Assembly: GCA_964474755.1 (NCBI GenBank)
Contig: CAYYUG010000003.1
Span: 1-64,000 of the forward strand
Reading direction: 5' to 3'
DNA length: 64,000 nucleotides
From: GCA-2717185 sp964474755
GTDB taxonomy: Bacteria > Pseudomonadota > Alphaproteobacteria > UBA8366 > GCA-2717185
Part shown: positions 44,729 to 54,383 of the stretch, piece by piece
How the letters are laid out: each line of letters opens with the position of its first letter
How positions within the stretch are numbered: the first letter of the stretch is position 1
The notes under the pieces: model-generated
Database searches by the model: none
Told to the model about the DNA's origin: nothing
The model's input: only the letters and a program-made list of their open reading frames with translations
Position numbers and translations under genes: made by a program

Positions 44729-46804
44729 ATGACTGCCGAGATCGTCCGTTCCGCCTGCCCGCATGACTGCCCGAGTGCTTGTGCGCTGGAGGTGGAGCGC
44801 CTGTCGCCTACGAGGATTGGCCGCATCCGCGGCAATCCGGACCTGCCTTTTACTGCTGGTGTGGTGTGTGAGAAGGTCGGGCGCTATGCGGAGCGAGTGC
44901 ATCATCCCGATCGTTTAACGCACCCGTTGAAACGCGTTGGCGCAAAGGGTGAGGGCAGGTTCGAGCAGATTGGTTGGGACGAGGCGCTCGACACCGTCTC
45001 GCTAGCCTTCAAGACCGCGGCGGAAAAGTACGGCTCGGAATCGGTCTGGCCCTATCACTCCGGCGGTACATTGGGTGTCGTTCAGCGCTACGGCATCGAG
45101 CGGATGAGCCGCCTTTTTAACTATTCCGGCATGACTGGAACAATTTGCGTGACCCCGGCGATGTCTGGTTGGGCGGCCGGTGTCGGTGGTCAGCGAGGGG
45201 TCGATCCATGCGAGGTCGAGGAAAGCGACCTGATAGTCGTCTGGGGTGGCAACCCGGTGCACACCAATGTCAATCTGATGAGCCATATCCAGAAGGCTCG
45301 CAAGACGCGGGGGGCGAAGCTGGTTGTCGTCGATGTTTACCGCACATCGACCATGGCCGCAGCTGATATTGGTCTGGTGCTGCGGCCGGGCACCGACGCT
45401 GCGTTGGCTTGCGCAATGATGCAGGTGATGCTTGCAGAAGGCATGGTTGATGAGCCTTATCTTGCCGAGTATAGCGATTTTGATGATGAAGTCCGGACCC
45501 ACCTAGCTGGCAAGACACCCAACTGGGCAGCAGCGATTACAGGATTGACAGTTGATGAGATCACGGCGTTTGCGCGACTTTATGGCAGGACGCAGAAGAG
45601 TTACATAAAATTCGGTGTGGGCTTCACGCGCAGCAGGAATGGCGCAACGAGTATGCATGCGGCAAGTGCATTACCTGCGATGACCGGTGCCTGGCAGTAT
45701 CGGGGTGGTGGGGCGTTTTGGGGCAGCTTCGATATTTGGGGTCTCGATACCACGTTAGCTCATGCCGATGATAAGGCAGGTAATGTGACGCGTATGCTGG
45801 ACCAATCGCGGATCGGTGCAATCCTGAATGGACAGGAGGACGCGTTAGAAGGCGGACCGCCGGTAGCGGCAATGTTCATCCAAAATTCGAATACCGCCTT
45901 GGTTGCAGCCGATAGTGCCGCGGTACGCCGCGGTTTATTGCGTGAGGATTTGTTCGTCTGCGTACATGAACAGTTCATGACTGCGACGGCGCGGTATGCC
46001 GATATTCTGTTACCCGCTGCAATGTTTCTTGAGGTCGATGATATCTACAAGGGGTGGGGCCATACGGCGCTCACTGTCGGACCACGTGTGCTGGAACGGC
46101 ATGCGGACTGCCGCAGCAATTTGGAAGTTGTCAATGCGCTAGCAAAACGGCTTGGTGCAGAACATCCTAGTTTAGACATGTCTTCGGAGGAGCTCGTTGA
46201 CGCCACACTTGATGCATCCAATTTGGGAGAATTGTCGATGATCAAAGAACAGGGTTGGGTAGATTGTTCACCTTCTTTCGAAGACGCGCATTTCCTTAGT
46301 GGATTTCGTCATTCTGACGGTCGTTTTCATTTCAAGCCCAACTGGTCGGAGATTGGTCCCTATCATGTGGGTATGCCCTCAATTGTGGATCATTGGGATG
46401 TAGTCGATACAGTGGGAGTGGACCGGCCGTTCCGCCTAGTCACGCCGCCACCAAGAACATATTTAAATAGCTCTTTCACGGAAACGCCGGGATCGCAAAA
46501 GCGAGAGCGACGCCCGACAGCTATGATCCATCCGGTGGATGCCCAGAGTTGCGGTGTGGAAGACGGAGACATGGTGCGGCTCGGTAATGCGCGCGGCGAT
46601 GTTGTTATGTACGCAAAGATATCCGATACGGCCAAGCAAGGCGTCGTGATCGCCGAAGGGGTCTGGCCGGATAATAATTTCGACCGGGGCATCGGTATCA
46701 ATATGTTAATCGACGCCACCCCCGTCCCTCCCGCAGGAGGCTCGGCTTTTCATGACACAGCCATCTGGTTACGTCCGGAGGTGATGCAGGACGCCGCGGA
46801 TTGA
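44729..46804 (+). CDS. Molybdopterin-dependent oxidoreductase (DMSO reductase superfamily) with a 4Fe-4S cluster
   Basis: 691 residues from the ATG at 44729, with GAAGGAG upstream. Cluster ligands Cys10, Cys14 and Cys18 in CPHDCPSAC, and Cys47 in GVVCEKVGRY. The bis-MGD region includes HSGGTLGVVQRYGIERM and VVWGGNPVHTNVN. The C-terminal domain has the usual PVDAQSCGVEDGDMV. No Tat signal peptide, so it is probably cytosolic. It has no partner subunit genes next to it; single-gene relatives in this branch are poorly characterised. The metal ligand cannot be assigned with certainty; no TGA is present, so it is not a selenocysteine type. Confidence 0.88.
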   Translation: MTAEIVRSACPHDCPSACALEVERLSPTRIGRIRGNPDLPFTAGVVCEKVGRYAERVHHPDRLTHPLKRVGAKGEGRFEQIGWDEALDTVSLAFKTAAEKYGSESVWPYHSGGTLGVVQRYGIERMSRLFNYSGMTGTICVTPAMSGWAAGVGGQRGVDPCEVEESDLIVVWGGNPVHTNVNLMSHIQKARKTRGAKLVVVDVYRTSTMAAADIGLVLRPGTDAALACAMMQVMLAEGMVDEPYLAEYSDFDDEVRTHLAGKTPNWAAAITGLTVDEITAFARLYGRTQKSYIKFGVGFTRSRNGATSMHAASALPAMTGAWQYRGGGAFWGSFDIWGLDTTLAHADDKAGNVTRMLDQSRIGAILNGQEDALEGGPPVAAMFIQNSNTALVAADSAAVRRGLLREDLFVCVHEQFMTATARYADILLPAAMFLEVDDIYKGWGHTALTVGPRVLERHADCRSNLEVVNALAKRLGAEHPSLDMSSEELVDATLDASNLGELSMIKEQGWVDCSPSFEDAHFLSGFRHSDGRFHFKPNWSEIGPYHVGMPSIVDHWDVVDTVGVDRPFRLVTPPPRTYLNSSFTETPGSQKRERRPTAMIHPVDAQSCGVEDGDMVRLGNARGDVVMYAKISDTAKQGVVIAEGVWPDNNFDRGIGINMLIDATPVPPAGGSAFHDTAIWLRPEVMQDAAD

Positions 46805-46823
46805 GGGACATCGACGGGTAGAT

Positions 46824-48392
46824 TTAGGCGAATGCTGTTGGTCTTGGGCTAATATCGTCTAGTGACATCATCTCTCGTGCCAGGCGTTCCATAAGTTCTG
46901 CTTGTTGGCTAACCGCTTCCGGTATTCCAAATAGGTTTCGCATTTCGCCTGGATCTTCGGAATGGTCAAAAAATTCGCCATGCTCGAGGCCATCATAAAT
47001 GGTTAAACGGTCATTCTTTGTAAGCAAGGTGCGCATACGCAGAGACTTTCCGGTATGGACCATGTCATGTATCTGATCTTCTTCGATCAATATCGTTTCC
47101 CGCAGCGTTGCATTAGGATCGTCTAGTAAGGGTGTAATGTCATGACTTTGCATTCCACGATGGGCTTCGACGCCGGCTAATGATAGGATCGTTGCAGCCA
47201 AATCGATCGACCCGACCAAGTTTTTACAGACACCTGCAGCACGTCCAGGCGTCTTAACAAGAAGAGGGATGCGGGTGCAGCCCTCGTAGTGCATTGCGCC
47301 TTTCAGCATCATGCCGTGGTCACCGAACATATCGCCATGATCTGATGTGAATATTACGATTGTTTCGCTGGCCAACCCGGTCTCGTCCAAGGTTTGAAAG
47401 ATCCGGCCGATCGCGTCGTCGACCATGGAGATCATGCCGTAAGCTTTTGCTGCCATCTCTCGATATTCTGCTTCGGTGGGGGAGAACGGGTTAACGTGTG
47501 ACTTTAGTGGTTGGCCGCGCTTTCGCTGCATCCGTTTGTATTGTGGTGTCGAGTGCTCGTGCGGATCGTCGAAGCACGACGGCAAGGAGACGTCGGCCGC
47601 GTCGTACATATCGTAGTATTTTCCGGGCGGGGTAAACGGATGGTGCGGATCTGGATAGGAACAAACGACAAAGAAAGGCTTGTCTATTTGCGTTTTGGCA
47701 TGTCGACACAAGAAATCCTGGGTTCGCTCGGTGATGTATGAGGTTGGGTAGATGTCCTCCGGCAAGGAAGTTCGCCAAACGTGATGCGATGGTTGCGATA
47801 CTTCGATGGCATTGGAAGCACCGCGCAATTTTGTTAAATCGACACCGCGTTGCCGCGCCCAATGGAAATAGTGGCCGGTGCATCCGTCGGAATGCCCGAC
47901 AGACAGGTCGACATGGGTAAACCCGTAATAGTCGTCCGGCATTTCGACTAGTTCGGCGAGGTGCCTATTAATGTCTTCAAAGAGATCCCAACCTTCCGGA
48001 AAATTTTCAATTCGAGCATCATGAGGTGGCAGATCGGGTAGGGCACGGGCGATCTGCTCTGGTGAGCTTCCCATATTTTGAAGATGGCATTTTCCGATAT
48101 GCGCTGTTTGGTATCCTGCCTCCCTCAGGCTGCGCGGAAAGGTCCTTGCACGGGGATCGAGGGGGATGCCGTTGTAGCGCGTACCATGTAGCGAAGGCAT
48201 ACGGCCAGTGAAAATCGTAGATCGGTTCGGCATGCAAATTGGGTTGGCGACATAGGCGCGGTCGAAACGCATAGCTTGTGCAGCCAAGGCATCGAGGTTT
48301 GGTGTCTGGACGATTGAATTGCCGCCAAACCCCGTAAAGTCCGGGCGATGCTGGTCTGTCATCAATAAAAGAATATTGGGGCGCTTACTCAT
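46824..48392 (-). CDS. Sulfatase family protein
   Basis: 522 residues, alkaline phosphatase-superfamily sulfatase. PNILLLMTDQHRPDFTG gives the first metal Asp; Cys53 in ICMPNRSTIFTGR is the residue converted to formylglycine (C-x-P-x-R). IVIFTSDHGDMFGDHGMMLK supplies later metal ligands. No signal peptide is evident, so a cytosolic choline-sulfatase-like or phosphonate hydrolase-like role is possible. An anaerobic or aerobic maturase is not encoded nearby. It is convergent with the molybdopterin oxidoreductase. A sulfate-ester substrate would fit the sulfur-related genes nearby, but is inferred. Confidence 0.9.
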   Translation of the reverse strand: MSKRPNILLLMTDQHRPDFTGFGGNSIVQTPNLDALAAQAMRFDRAYVANPICMPNRSTIFTGRMPSLHGTRYNGIPLDPRARTFPRSLREAGYQTAHIGKCHLQNMGSSPEQIARALPDLPPHDARIENFPEGWDLFEDINRHLAELVEMPDDYYGFTHVDLSVGHSDGCTGHYFHWARQRGVDLTKLRGASNAIEVSQPSHHVWRTSLPEDIYPTSYITERTQDFLCRHAKTQIDKPFFVVCSYPDPHHPFTPPGKYYDMYDAADVSLPSCFDDPHEHSTPQYKRMQRKRGQPLKSHVNPFSPTEAEYREMAAKAYGMISMVDDAIGRIFQTLDETGLASETIVIFTSDHGDMFGDHGMMLKGAMHYEGCTRIPLLVKTPGRAAGVCKNLVGSIDLAATILSLAGVEAHRGMQSHDITPLLDDPNATLRETILIEEDQIHDMVHTGKSLRMRTLLTKNDRLTIYDGLEHGEFFDHSEDPGEMRNLFGIPEAVSQQAELMERLAREMMSLDDISPRPTAFA

Positions 48393-48541
48393 GGCGGAGA
48401 CTCCGACGACAATGCAAGACTGCAGATTGTAAGATATGTTGAAATTAACGCCCGATACCGTTCAGTAAACAACGCACAGGTCGTTTGCTTCATCCGACCG
48501 GCGCAGGCGCCGTTTGGTTAAAAGAACGCTCCGAGCGCCCA

Positions 48542-48622
48542 ATGCTTTCCGTCACAATGATCGGCCTACGCGTACTTGAGCTAGGTCAGTATTTTCTAAA
48601 ACGACGCGGTAGGCGCAACTAA
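48542..48622 (+). pseudogene. Possible 5' remnant of a CaiB/BaiF CoA-transferase
   Basis: A short frame (ATG 48542 or 48557 to TAA 48620-48622) reads MIGLRVLELGQYF, which is the typical start of class III CoA-transferases (GLRVLELGQ, then normally IAGP). The next expected glycine-proline motif is missing and the frame ends at once. With only about ten matching residues this is suggestive, not proven. It lies in the 239-base gap between the sulfatase and an SDR gene. Confidence 0.4.
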
Positions 48623-48631
48623 GGCTTCGCC

Positions 48632-49561
48632 CTATTTCCCTTCCTCCTTGGGCGCAATATTTGGGATTCCTTGCATTAAACCTTCCGGTACCATGCTGAT
48701 AAGTTCATCGACTGTGAACATGCCATTTTCATCTTGCTTGTAGATTGAACGGGCTTCTTCACCAAAATAGTAGGTGTGGATACGAGAGCGTTCTGCGTGG
48801 AATATCTGGCCGTTGACGTCCTCTGCCGCACCTGTCGCCAAATAGGCAACCATCGGGGCGACATATTCAGGGCCTGGCATTGCCATACGAGCATCGTACT
48901 GAGCTTGCGTTAGCAAGCCGGCGTCGAGACGCCGTTTCCAACCGGCGATAACTGCATCGTTCACGGTCATCCTTGTTGCTGCCATTGGGCACATGGCGTT
49001 CGCTGTGATGCCGTAACGACCGCATTCTCGCGCTATGGAGCGGGTCAATCCGATGATGCCAGCTTTGGCAGCAGAGTAGTTGCACTGTCCTACGGCGCCC
49101 TTAAATGCATCTGAGGAGAAGTTAATGATCCGGCCGTAGCGCGCAGAACGCATTACCTTTGTTGCGTGATGACACATGTTCCAATGGCCCTTGAGATGGA
49201 CCGAGATGACTTGATCAAAATCCTCTTCGGTCATATTCCAGATCATGCGTTCGCGTAGCATACCGGCGACGTTTACAAGAATGTCGAGCTTCCCAAACAT
49301 GTCTAAACTGCTCTTTACCATTCGTCCGGCATTGGCGTAGTCGGCAACGGAATCGTAGTTTGCTATTGCGGCGCCGCCTGCGGCCTTGATTTCCGCAACG
49401 ACTTCGTCGGCAGGCTTGTCTTCCGTTGCTTCACCACCACGCCCGACGCCGGGATCATTGACGACTACGCTGGCGCCTTCTTTCGCGAGTAACAAGGCAA
49501 CTTCTTTGCCAATGCCTCGGCCGGCACCAGTGACAATTGCAGACTTTCCTTCGAGGTTCAT
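48632..49561 (-). CDS. SDR family NAD(P)-dependent oxidoreductase
   Basis: 309 residues, longer than the classical 250. TGAGRGIG (11-18) binds the cofactor; NVAG at 97-100; the catalytic Ser is in INFSSDAFKG, with Tyr162 and Lys166 in NYSAAKAGI. The N terminus with VNDPGVGRGGEATEDKPADEVVAEI is typical of the (3R)-hydroxyacyl-CoA dehydrogenase domain of multifunctional beta-oxidation proteins, so an acyl-CoA substrate is likely. C-terminal extension of about 50 residues. It is alone or loosely linked to the M81 gene 74 bases upstream. Confidence 0.88.
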   Translation of the reverse strand: MNLEGKSAIVTGAGRGIGKEVALLLAKEGASVVVNDPGVGRGGEATEDKPADEVVAEIKAAGGAAIANYDSVADYANAGRMVKSSLDMFGKLDILVNVAGMLRERMIWNMTEEDFDQVISVHLKGHWNMCHHATKVMRSARYGRIINFSSDAFKGAVGQCNYSAAKAGIIGLTRSIARECGRYGITANAMCPMAATRMTVNDAVIAGWKRRLDAGLLTQAQYDARMAMPGPEYVAPMVAYLATGAAEDVNGQIFHAERSRIHTYYFGEEARSIYKQDENGMFTVDELISMVPEGLMQGIPNIAPKEEGK

Positions 49562-49635
49562 TCGGTTTCTCCTAACAAGAACTATCGATTTTAGATGGGT
49601 TTTTTCGCCTGCGGTTTCACTGTCTACGGATGGAG

Positions 49636-51129
49636 CTATCGAGTCTCACCGAGGGGATTGAGCCGGACGCCAGCACGTAACCGCTTCCAAGGCAAATTCG
49701 CCGGGTCAGCTACCATTGGGCCTGGTGCGGCACAGACAAGGATTTCCTCGGCGATAGGCGCGAAGTCGGCACGGAAATGTACAGAGCTTTTGTTAACCAA
49801 GATATTTTCCTCGGTGGGTTCGATACCGACGAAGCGGTACATTGCTTGGTCTGCGAGTTGAACTTTGTTGCAGGCCAGAACAACTCGGGTTCCACCCACT
49901 TTTAGGCAGGCGGATGGTCCAAGGTTAAACTTTGCACCTTTGTAAAAGGGACCAGTCGCATCGAAGCGTCCATCATGCAAATTTTCCACAGTGTATAGGG
50001 CCTCGAACGGGTCGTCACCGTCGAACCCAGAATGACCGCCAAAACTCAAATTGACTTCAGCGCCAATACCGGCGCGATGGGCGATTTCCGCCGCAGTCGT
50101 ATCGACCATCAGGCCAAGCGCAGCCTTTTCGGCGCGATTTTCGACTAGTGCGCGGAGCATACCAGCGGTATTGCTATCTCCACCGGCGCCAGGATTGTCT
50201 TGGGTGTCGGCGATAACCACTGGTCGAGTTGCAGATGCCGCGAGGCGCATTGCCTCTTGCACGCCACTGTGTGGATCGTAGATCGTCCCAGCGAACGCCG
50301 CCTCCAGGTCATTCACGTCTTCGGACAGACGTTGACAGGATGAGCGCGCGGCCACTTCGGTCCATCCATAAGTAAAAACAGATGGTCCGCAATGATGGAT
50401 ATCCGCGGCGGGAAAACCAGGCGTGAATGATGCGTGCATCACATCCCCTTGCTCTATTTCTGCTAGACGCTGATAGAGACCTTGAGCAGGTTGCATCATG
50501 GTGCACTGCCAGTTCAGTGGAATAAGAAAATCCATTTGCTGAAAGGCTTTGGCTGGCTTTTGGCCGCGTTGAAACATTTCATGCAGGAGACGGGCGGTAC
50601 GAGCGCCAGTATCCGCCATATCGACATGCGGATAGGTGCGGTATGCGACCAGAAGGTCAGCATAGGCAATCATCTCCGGTGTCGTATTGCAATGCAAGTC
50701 GAGGCTGGCAACCAGCGGCATGTCTGGACCTATATAATCACGTACGCGCCGCAGCAATTCGCCTTCGCCGTCCTGCAAATGTTCGGTCACCATGGCGCCA
50801 TGCAGACAAAGATAAACCGCGTCTAAGGTTGGGGCGCTTTTCAAGCCATCAAGAATTAGTCCGGTAATGTGCTCGAACGCATGTTCTGTTACCACGTCCG
50901 ACGGCGCTGCCGCACCCCAAGTTAGAGCCGTGACATGGTGGTCAAGTGCTTCAATTTGTTCGACAAAGCCAGCGATAGGCAGGTTTTTGCCCTTTACCCT
51001 CGGGAACATGTCCGGCCCGGTGGTGAGAGGCGGTCGGCTGCCACCTGTTGTGAAGGCCTTTAAATCCGCTTTTGTCGGTGCGAAGGTATTGGTTTCGTGT
51101 TGGATGCCTCCGATGGCGATGAGCGCCAT
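49636..51129 (-). CDS. M81 family metallopeptidase (MlrC-like)
   Basis: 497 residues. IGGIQHETNTFAPTKADLKAF at the N terminus, LHGAMVTEHLQDGEGELL, VASLDLHCNTTPEM and IADTQDNPGAGGDSNTAGML match MlrC, the enzyme that completes breakdown of microcystin in some sphingomonads, and its many relatives of unknown substrate. Zn-binding residues are expected in the HETNTF and DLHCN motifs. No signal peptide. It probably cleaves a small peptide or amide. It lies 33 bases after an SDR gene on the same strand. Confidence 0.9.
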   Translation of the reverse strand: MALIAIGGIQHETNTFAPTKADLKAFTTGGSRPPLTTGPDMFPRVKGKNLPIAGFVEQIEALDHHVTALTWGAAAPSDVVTEHAFEHITGLILDGLKSAPTLDAVYLCLHGAMVTEHLQDGEGELLRRVRDYIGPDMPLVASLDLHCNTTPEMIAYADLLVAYRTYPHVDMADTGARTARLLHEMFQRGQKPAKAFQQMDFLIPLNWQCTMMQPAQGLYQRLAEIEQGDVMHASFTPGFPAADIHHCGPSVFTYGWTEVAARSSCQRLSEDVNDLEAAFAGTIYDPHSGVQEAMRLAASATRPVVIADTQDNPGAGGDSNTAGMLRALVENRAEKAALGLMVDTTAAEIAHRAGIGAEVNLSFGGHSGFDGDDPFEALYTVENLHDGRFDATGPFYKGAKFNLGPSACLKVGGTRVVLACNKVQLADQAMYRFVGIEPTEENILVNKSSVHFRADFAPIAEEILVCAAPGPMVADPANLPWKRLRAGVRLNPLGETR

Positions 51130-51162
51130 AGCGTTTCTCCCACAATTTGTTGCCTTGACGTA

Positions 51163-52014
51163 TCAGTGAAACAGCGTTCCGCCGTTAACATTATACGCTT
51201 GGCCGGTAATCATTGCCGCCTCATTGGAGGATAAGAAGCCAATCAGGTTGGCCACATCTTCGGATTCTACGATCCGCCCGAGTGGATTTACTTGACCGAG
51301 TTGCTCGACGAGCTGCGCTCTGTATGTCTCCAGTGGGATCCCTTGACGTTCGGCAGCCTCCTGTTCCTGATAGCTCATCCGATCCGTATTGACGCTTCCG
51401 GGGCACACGGAGTTGACGGTTATTTGATGTGGCGCTAGGTCAAGGGCGGCGCACTGAGCCAAGCCGAGTAGTCCAAACTTTGTGGCGGAATATGCGCTAC
51501 TTGTCGCCTTGCCACGCTTGGAGGCATCCGAGGCAGTATTGATAATACGACCGCCCTTACCGCGTTCTATCATGTGAGGAGCGGTAAATTTTATAGTCAG
51601 ATAGACGGCAGTGAGGTTAATGTTGAGGAAGTGTTGCCATTCGCTTTCGTCTAGCTCCCAAACTGGCACTCGGTCTTTGCCAATGATTGCGCGTGCATTG
51701 TTTACCAGGATATCTATTTTACCGAACTGACCGATAACCGTATCGATGAGATCTCGTATCTCTGTGCTAATAGAAAGGTCACAGGCAACCGTCAGACATT
51801 TTCGTCCTTGGTCGCGAACTTCATTGGCGACGCTCTCAATCCCTTGCCATTTGTCTCCGCGTTCCAGCGGTGGCAGATCAGATTGTGAGCGTGAGACATC
51901 AGTTAATGCTATATCCGCCCCGAGAGCGGCAAGCTTGAGCGCTGTGGCGCGACCAATTCCTTTGCGTCCTCCAGCACCTGTGATCAGCGCGACTTTTCCT
52001 TCGAGCCCCGACAT
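51163..52014 (-). CDS. SDR family oxidoreductase
   Basis: 283 residues. The nucleotide motif is slightly longer than usual, TGAGGRKGIG (12-21). Catalytic Ser162, Tyr175 and Lys179 lie in NTASDASK and AYSATKFGL; NNAR at 105-108 replaces the more usual NNAG. The spaced insert DLPPLERGDKW after the second strand is typical of a subgroup with a modified dinucleotide-binding loop. First gene of a probable SDR-M81 unit; substrate unknown. Confidence 0.88.
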   Translation of the reverse strand: MSGLEGKVALITGAGGRKGIGRATALKLAALGADIALTDVSRSQSDLPPLERGDKWQGIESVANEVRDQGRKCLTVACDLSISTEIRDLIDTVIGQFGKIDILVNNARAIIGKDRVPVWELDESEWQHFLNINLTAVYLTIKFTAPHMIERGKGGRIINTASDASKRGKATSSAYSATKFGLLGLAQCAALDLAPHQITVNSVCPGSVNTDRMSYQEQEAAERQGIPLETYRAQLVEQLGQVNPLGRIVESEDVANLIGFLSSNEAAMITGQAYNVNGGTLFH

Positions 52015-52297
52015 ACATTCTTCCTTTGCAATCGCTAAAGCACATTCTCTTTCAATGAGATACGATATTTTTGTATTGAGTTACGTAAAACAGAGTTGGA
52101 GAAGATCATTATAAGCATGGACGATATTCAGCACATAATTTATGAGCCAGAGGCTACTCGCGCTCGTGGTCGAGCAAGTTGCGATCAGGTTAGGAACCTG
52201 ATCGGCTTACAAAAATGCCTGCGCTAGTTAAAAGGGTTTTCGCTCAGACTTCGGCATCGGGTACTCTTCGGCTCCAAAGGATGGATAAGGACGCAAC
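52015..52297. other. Divergent intergenic region with two hairpins
   Basis: 283 bases between an SDR gene and the second gamma-glutamyltransferase gene. It holds two inverted repeats described separately. A 36-codon frame (52117-52227, MDDIQHIIYEPEATRARG) runs through both repeats; it resembles no family I know and is not called a gene. Confidence 0.5.
52162..52204. repeat. Pair of inverted repeats upstream of gamma-glutamyltransferase
   Basis: GCTCG (52162-52166), loop TGGT, CGAGC (52171-52175); seven bases later CGATCAGGTT (52182-52191), spacer AGG, AACCTGATCG (52195-52204), a perfect 10-base inverted repeat. Neither is followed by a T-run, so a terminator is unlikely. They lie about 95-135 bases before the ATG at 52298 and may be a regulator-binding site or a leader-RNA fold. 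Confidence 0.6.
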
Positions 52298-53908
52298 ATG
52301 ACACATGGGATGGTGTGTGCACCGCAGCCTGAAACGGTCGATGCGGGCCTTGATGTGTTACGAGAGGGCGGTAACGTAATGGATGCAGCAATCGCTGCGG
52401 CACTGGTGCAGACCGTTGTCGACCCGCAAATGTGCGGTATTGCCGGTTTTGGGTCGATGCAGGTTTATCGCAATGATACTCGCGAACACACCTATATAGA
52501 TTTTCACGGCCGGGCACCGTTATCTACTCGACCTGAGATGTGGAAACATCTGATCGTCCGCGAGTGCGATGATGGTTTTGGTTTCGTACTTGAAGGCCAA
52601 GTCAACGAGATCGGTTACACCTCGATGACCACGCCGATGACGCTCAAGGCTTTTGCGGAGGGGCTTGAGCGATTTGGGACGAGGACGTTGGCCGAATTGA
52701 TACAGCCTGCGATCTCCTATTGTGAAGATGGCTTCACAGTACGTCCCAAAGTCCATGGCTTCTGGCTTCAACCGGCGCAGAACGGACGTATCGATCGGGT
52801 GAGAGTAACTAGCGAATTTCCGGCGGCGGCGAAAATATACAGAAAAGGGGACGGTAGCCTCCATAATGTGGGCGACGTTCTGAAAAACCCAGATATGGGA
52901 AAGACTTATCGTCGGATTGCGGATGCCGGTGTTAAAGATTTCTACACCGGTGAGATAGCTAAAGCGATAGACGCTGATATGCGCGCTAACGGTGGGCATA
53001 TTACGTTGGCTGATCTGGCAAAATGTGAACCAGAAATCAATGAACCGTTGCGCGGCAGCTATCGCGGTTTTGAGGTAGTGACCAACCCGCCGCCGGGCGG
53101 TGGACTAATGGTTATCGAGATGCTGAACATTCTTGAGAACTTCGACCTCGCAGCCATGGGTTTTAATTCGGCGGAATATGTCGCCACAGTTGCGGAAGCG
53201 ATGAAATTAGCCACGGTCGATAAGGATACCCTCATGGGTGATCCAAATTTTATTGACATCCCGATGGATGAGCTGATGTCCAAAGACTACGCGGCGACAT
53301 TGGCAGCGCGCATCCGAAGCGGTGAAAAGGCCCACGTGAAGCGGGTGAATGCCGGCGCCCCCGAAAGCAAAGAGACGACGCATATCTGTGTTGCCGACAA
53401 TCAGGGTAATGTCGTTAACATGACCCACTCTCTGGGATCGAGTTCAGGGGTTGTGAGTGATGGTCTTGGGTTTATGTACAATAATTGTATGATGGTGTTT
53501 GATCCACGGCCAGGGTACCCGGGATCACTGGCCCCAGGGAAAGCTAGGTTTACAGCTCTTTGTCCGACAATGCTAATGGATGATGGCAAGCCATTCCTTG
53601 CGCTTGGAGCACCTGGCGGCACGACGATTACGATGGGTGTGCTGCAGACTATTCTCAACGTGGTTGATTTCGGTATGAGTGCGCAAGAGGCGGTTTCTGC
53701 GCCGCGCTTCTGCGCCTTGTCCGATACGATAGAACTTACCAATCGTATACTCCGTTCCACCGAGCGGGAATTACTAGCCCGTGGTTATCCGACTATGCGC
53801 TACGCCGTTAGCTATGCCACCCCGCTGGTGCACGCTATTCGTCTGCGCGACGGTATCCTTGACGGCGGCGCCGATCCTGCCGGCGACGGTATGGCAGCTA
53901 AAATTTAG
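52298..53908 (+). CDS. Gamma-glutamyltransferase family protein
   Basis: 536 residues. Catalytic Thr360 in KETTHICVADNQGN; GGNVMDAAIAAALVQTVVDP and NPPPGGGLMVIEMLNI are family signatures. The protein starts directly at the domain (MTHGMVCAPQPET), with no signal peptide, like the other member at 28-29.7 kb, so both may be cytosolic N-terminal-nucleophile amidases and not glutathione-scavenging enzymes. The sequence NGGHITLADLAKCEPEINEPLRG is typical of the large subunit. Transcribed alone, with a hairpin terminator 150 bases downstream. Confidence 0.9.
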   Translation: MTHGMVCAPQPETVDAGLDVLREGGNVMDAAIAAALVQTVVDPQMCGIAGFGSMQVYRNDTREHTYIDFHGRAPLSTRPEMWKHLIVRECDDGFGFVLEGQVNEIGYTSMTTPMTLKAFAEGLERFGTRTLAELIQPAISYCEDGFTVRPKVHGFWLQPAQNGRIDRVRVTSEFPAAAKIYRKGDGSLHNVGDVLKNPDMGKTYRRIADAGVKDFYTGEIAKAIDADMRANGGHITLADLAKCEPEINEPLRGSYRGFEVVTNPPPGGGLMVIEMLNILENFDLAAMGFNSAEYVATVAEAMKLATVDKDTLMGDPNFIDIPMDELMSKDYAATLAARIRSGEKAHVKRVNAGAPESKETTHICVADNQGNVVNMTHSLGSSSGVVSDGLGFMYNNCMMVFDPRPGYPGSLAPGKARFTALCPTMLMDDGKPFLALGAPGGTTITMGVLQTILNVVDFGMSAQEAVSAPRFCALSDTIELTNRILRSTERELLARGYPTMRYAVSYATPLVHAIRLRDGILDGGADPAGDGMAAKI

Positions 53909-54383
53909 CTGGTTAATACCAAACCTCTGCTCAGTTATTTTTTAGAAATTTTTGCAAACCAAGCAGAACAATCGGTCATGCGAATTTTTTGGTAAGCAAT
54001 TTAGCTTTTGTGTTTGCTAATATTGAGTGGGGGAGCAGGAAGGTTTCAGCAATGATATAGCCACGTTCTACGTGGCTTTTGAAGGCTGAACTTAGTACCC
54101 CGACTATCATGAAGAAAGCGGCGACTAGATGGTTGCGCGGAAAACCCCTAAAAGACTTTAATTCAGGGCGCCTCCAGATTGGTACTCAGGAAGATTATGT
54201 TACGCTGACTGGATCCACATTTTCCAGCCGCCGACAGCATTATTTTTTTCATAAAATAAGGGCCTTGCTGCTGATGCGAAATGACGGCGCTTAAACCTGT
54301 ATTCGCACAGTTAGATAGCAATAATTGTGCGCTTTACTGATGGATAGAAAACTATAAGCAGTGGTTTACAGACTAACTGTGCC
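53909..54383. other. Intergenic region between convergent genes
   Basis: 475 bases. Apart from the terminator at 54059-54080 I see no functional element. A 71-codon frame at 54079-54294 starts inside the terminator and has no recognisable family, so it is left out. Confidence 0.5.
54059..54080 (+). terminator. Rho-independent terminator
   Basis: Perfect 7-pair stem AGCCACG (54059-54065) and CGTGGCT (54071-54077) with loop TTCTA, followed by TTT after the stem. It lies 150 bases after the gamma-glutamyltransferase stop in the plus direction; the minus direction lacks a T-run. Confidence 0.75.

Noticed and set aside
44729..46804. Formate dehydrogenase-type selenoprotein
   Set aside because: No in-frame TGA, and the expected metal-ligand position is not a recognisable Sec or Cys motif.
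54079..54294. 71-codon frame after the gamma-glutamyltransferase
   Set aside because: It begins inside a terminator hairpin and resembles no known protein.
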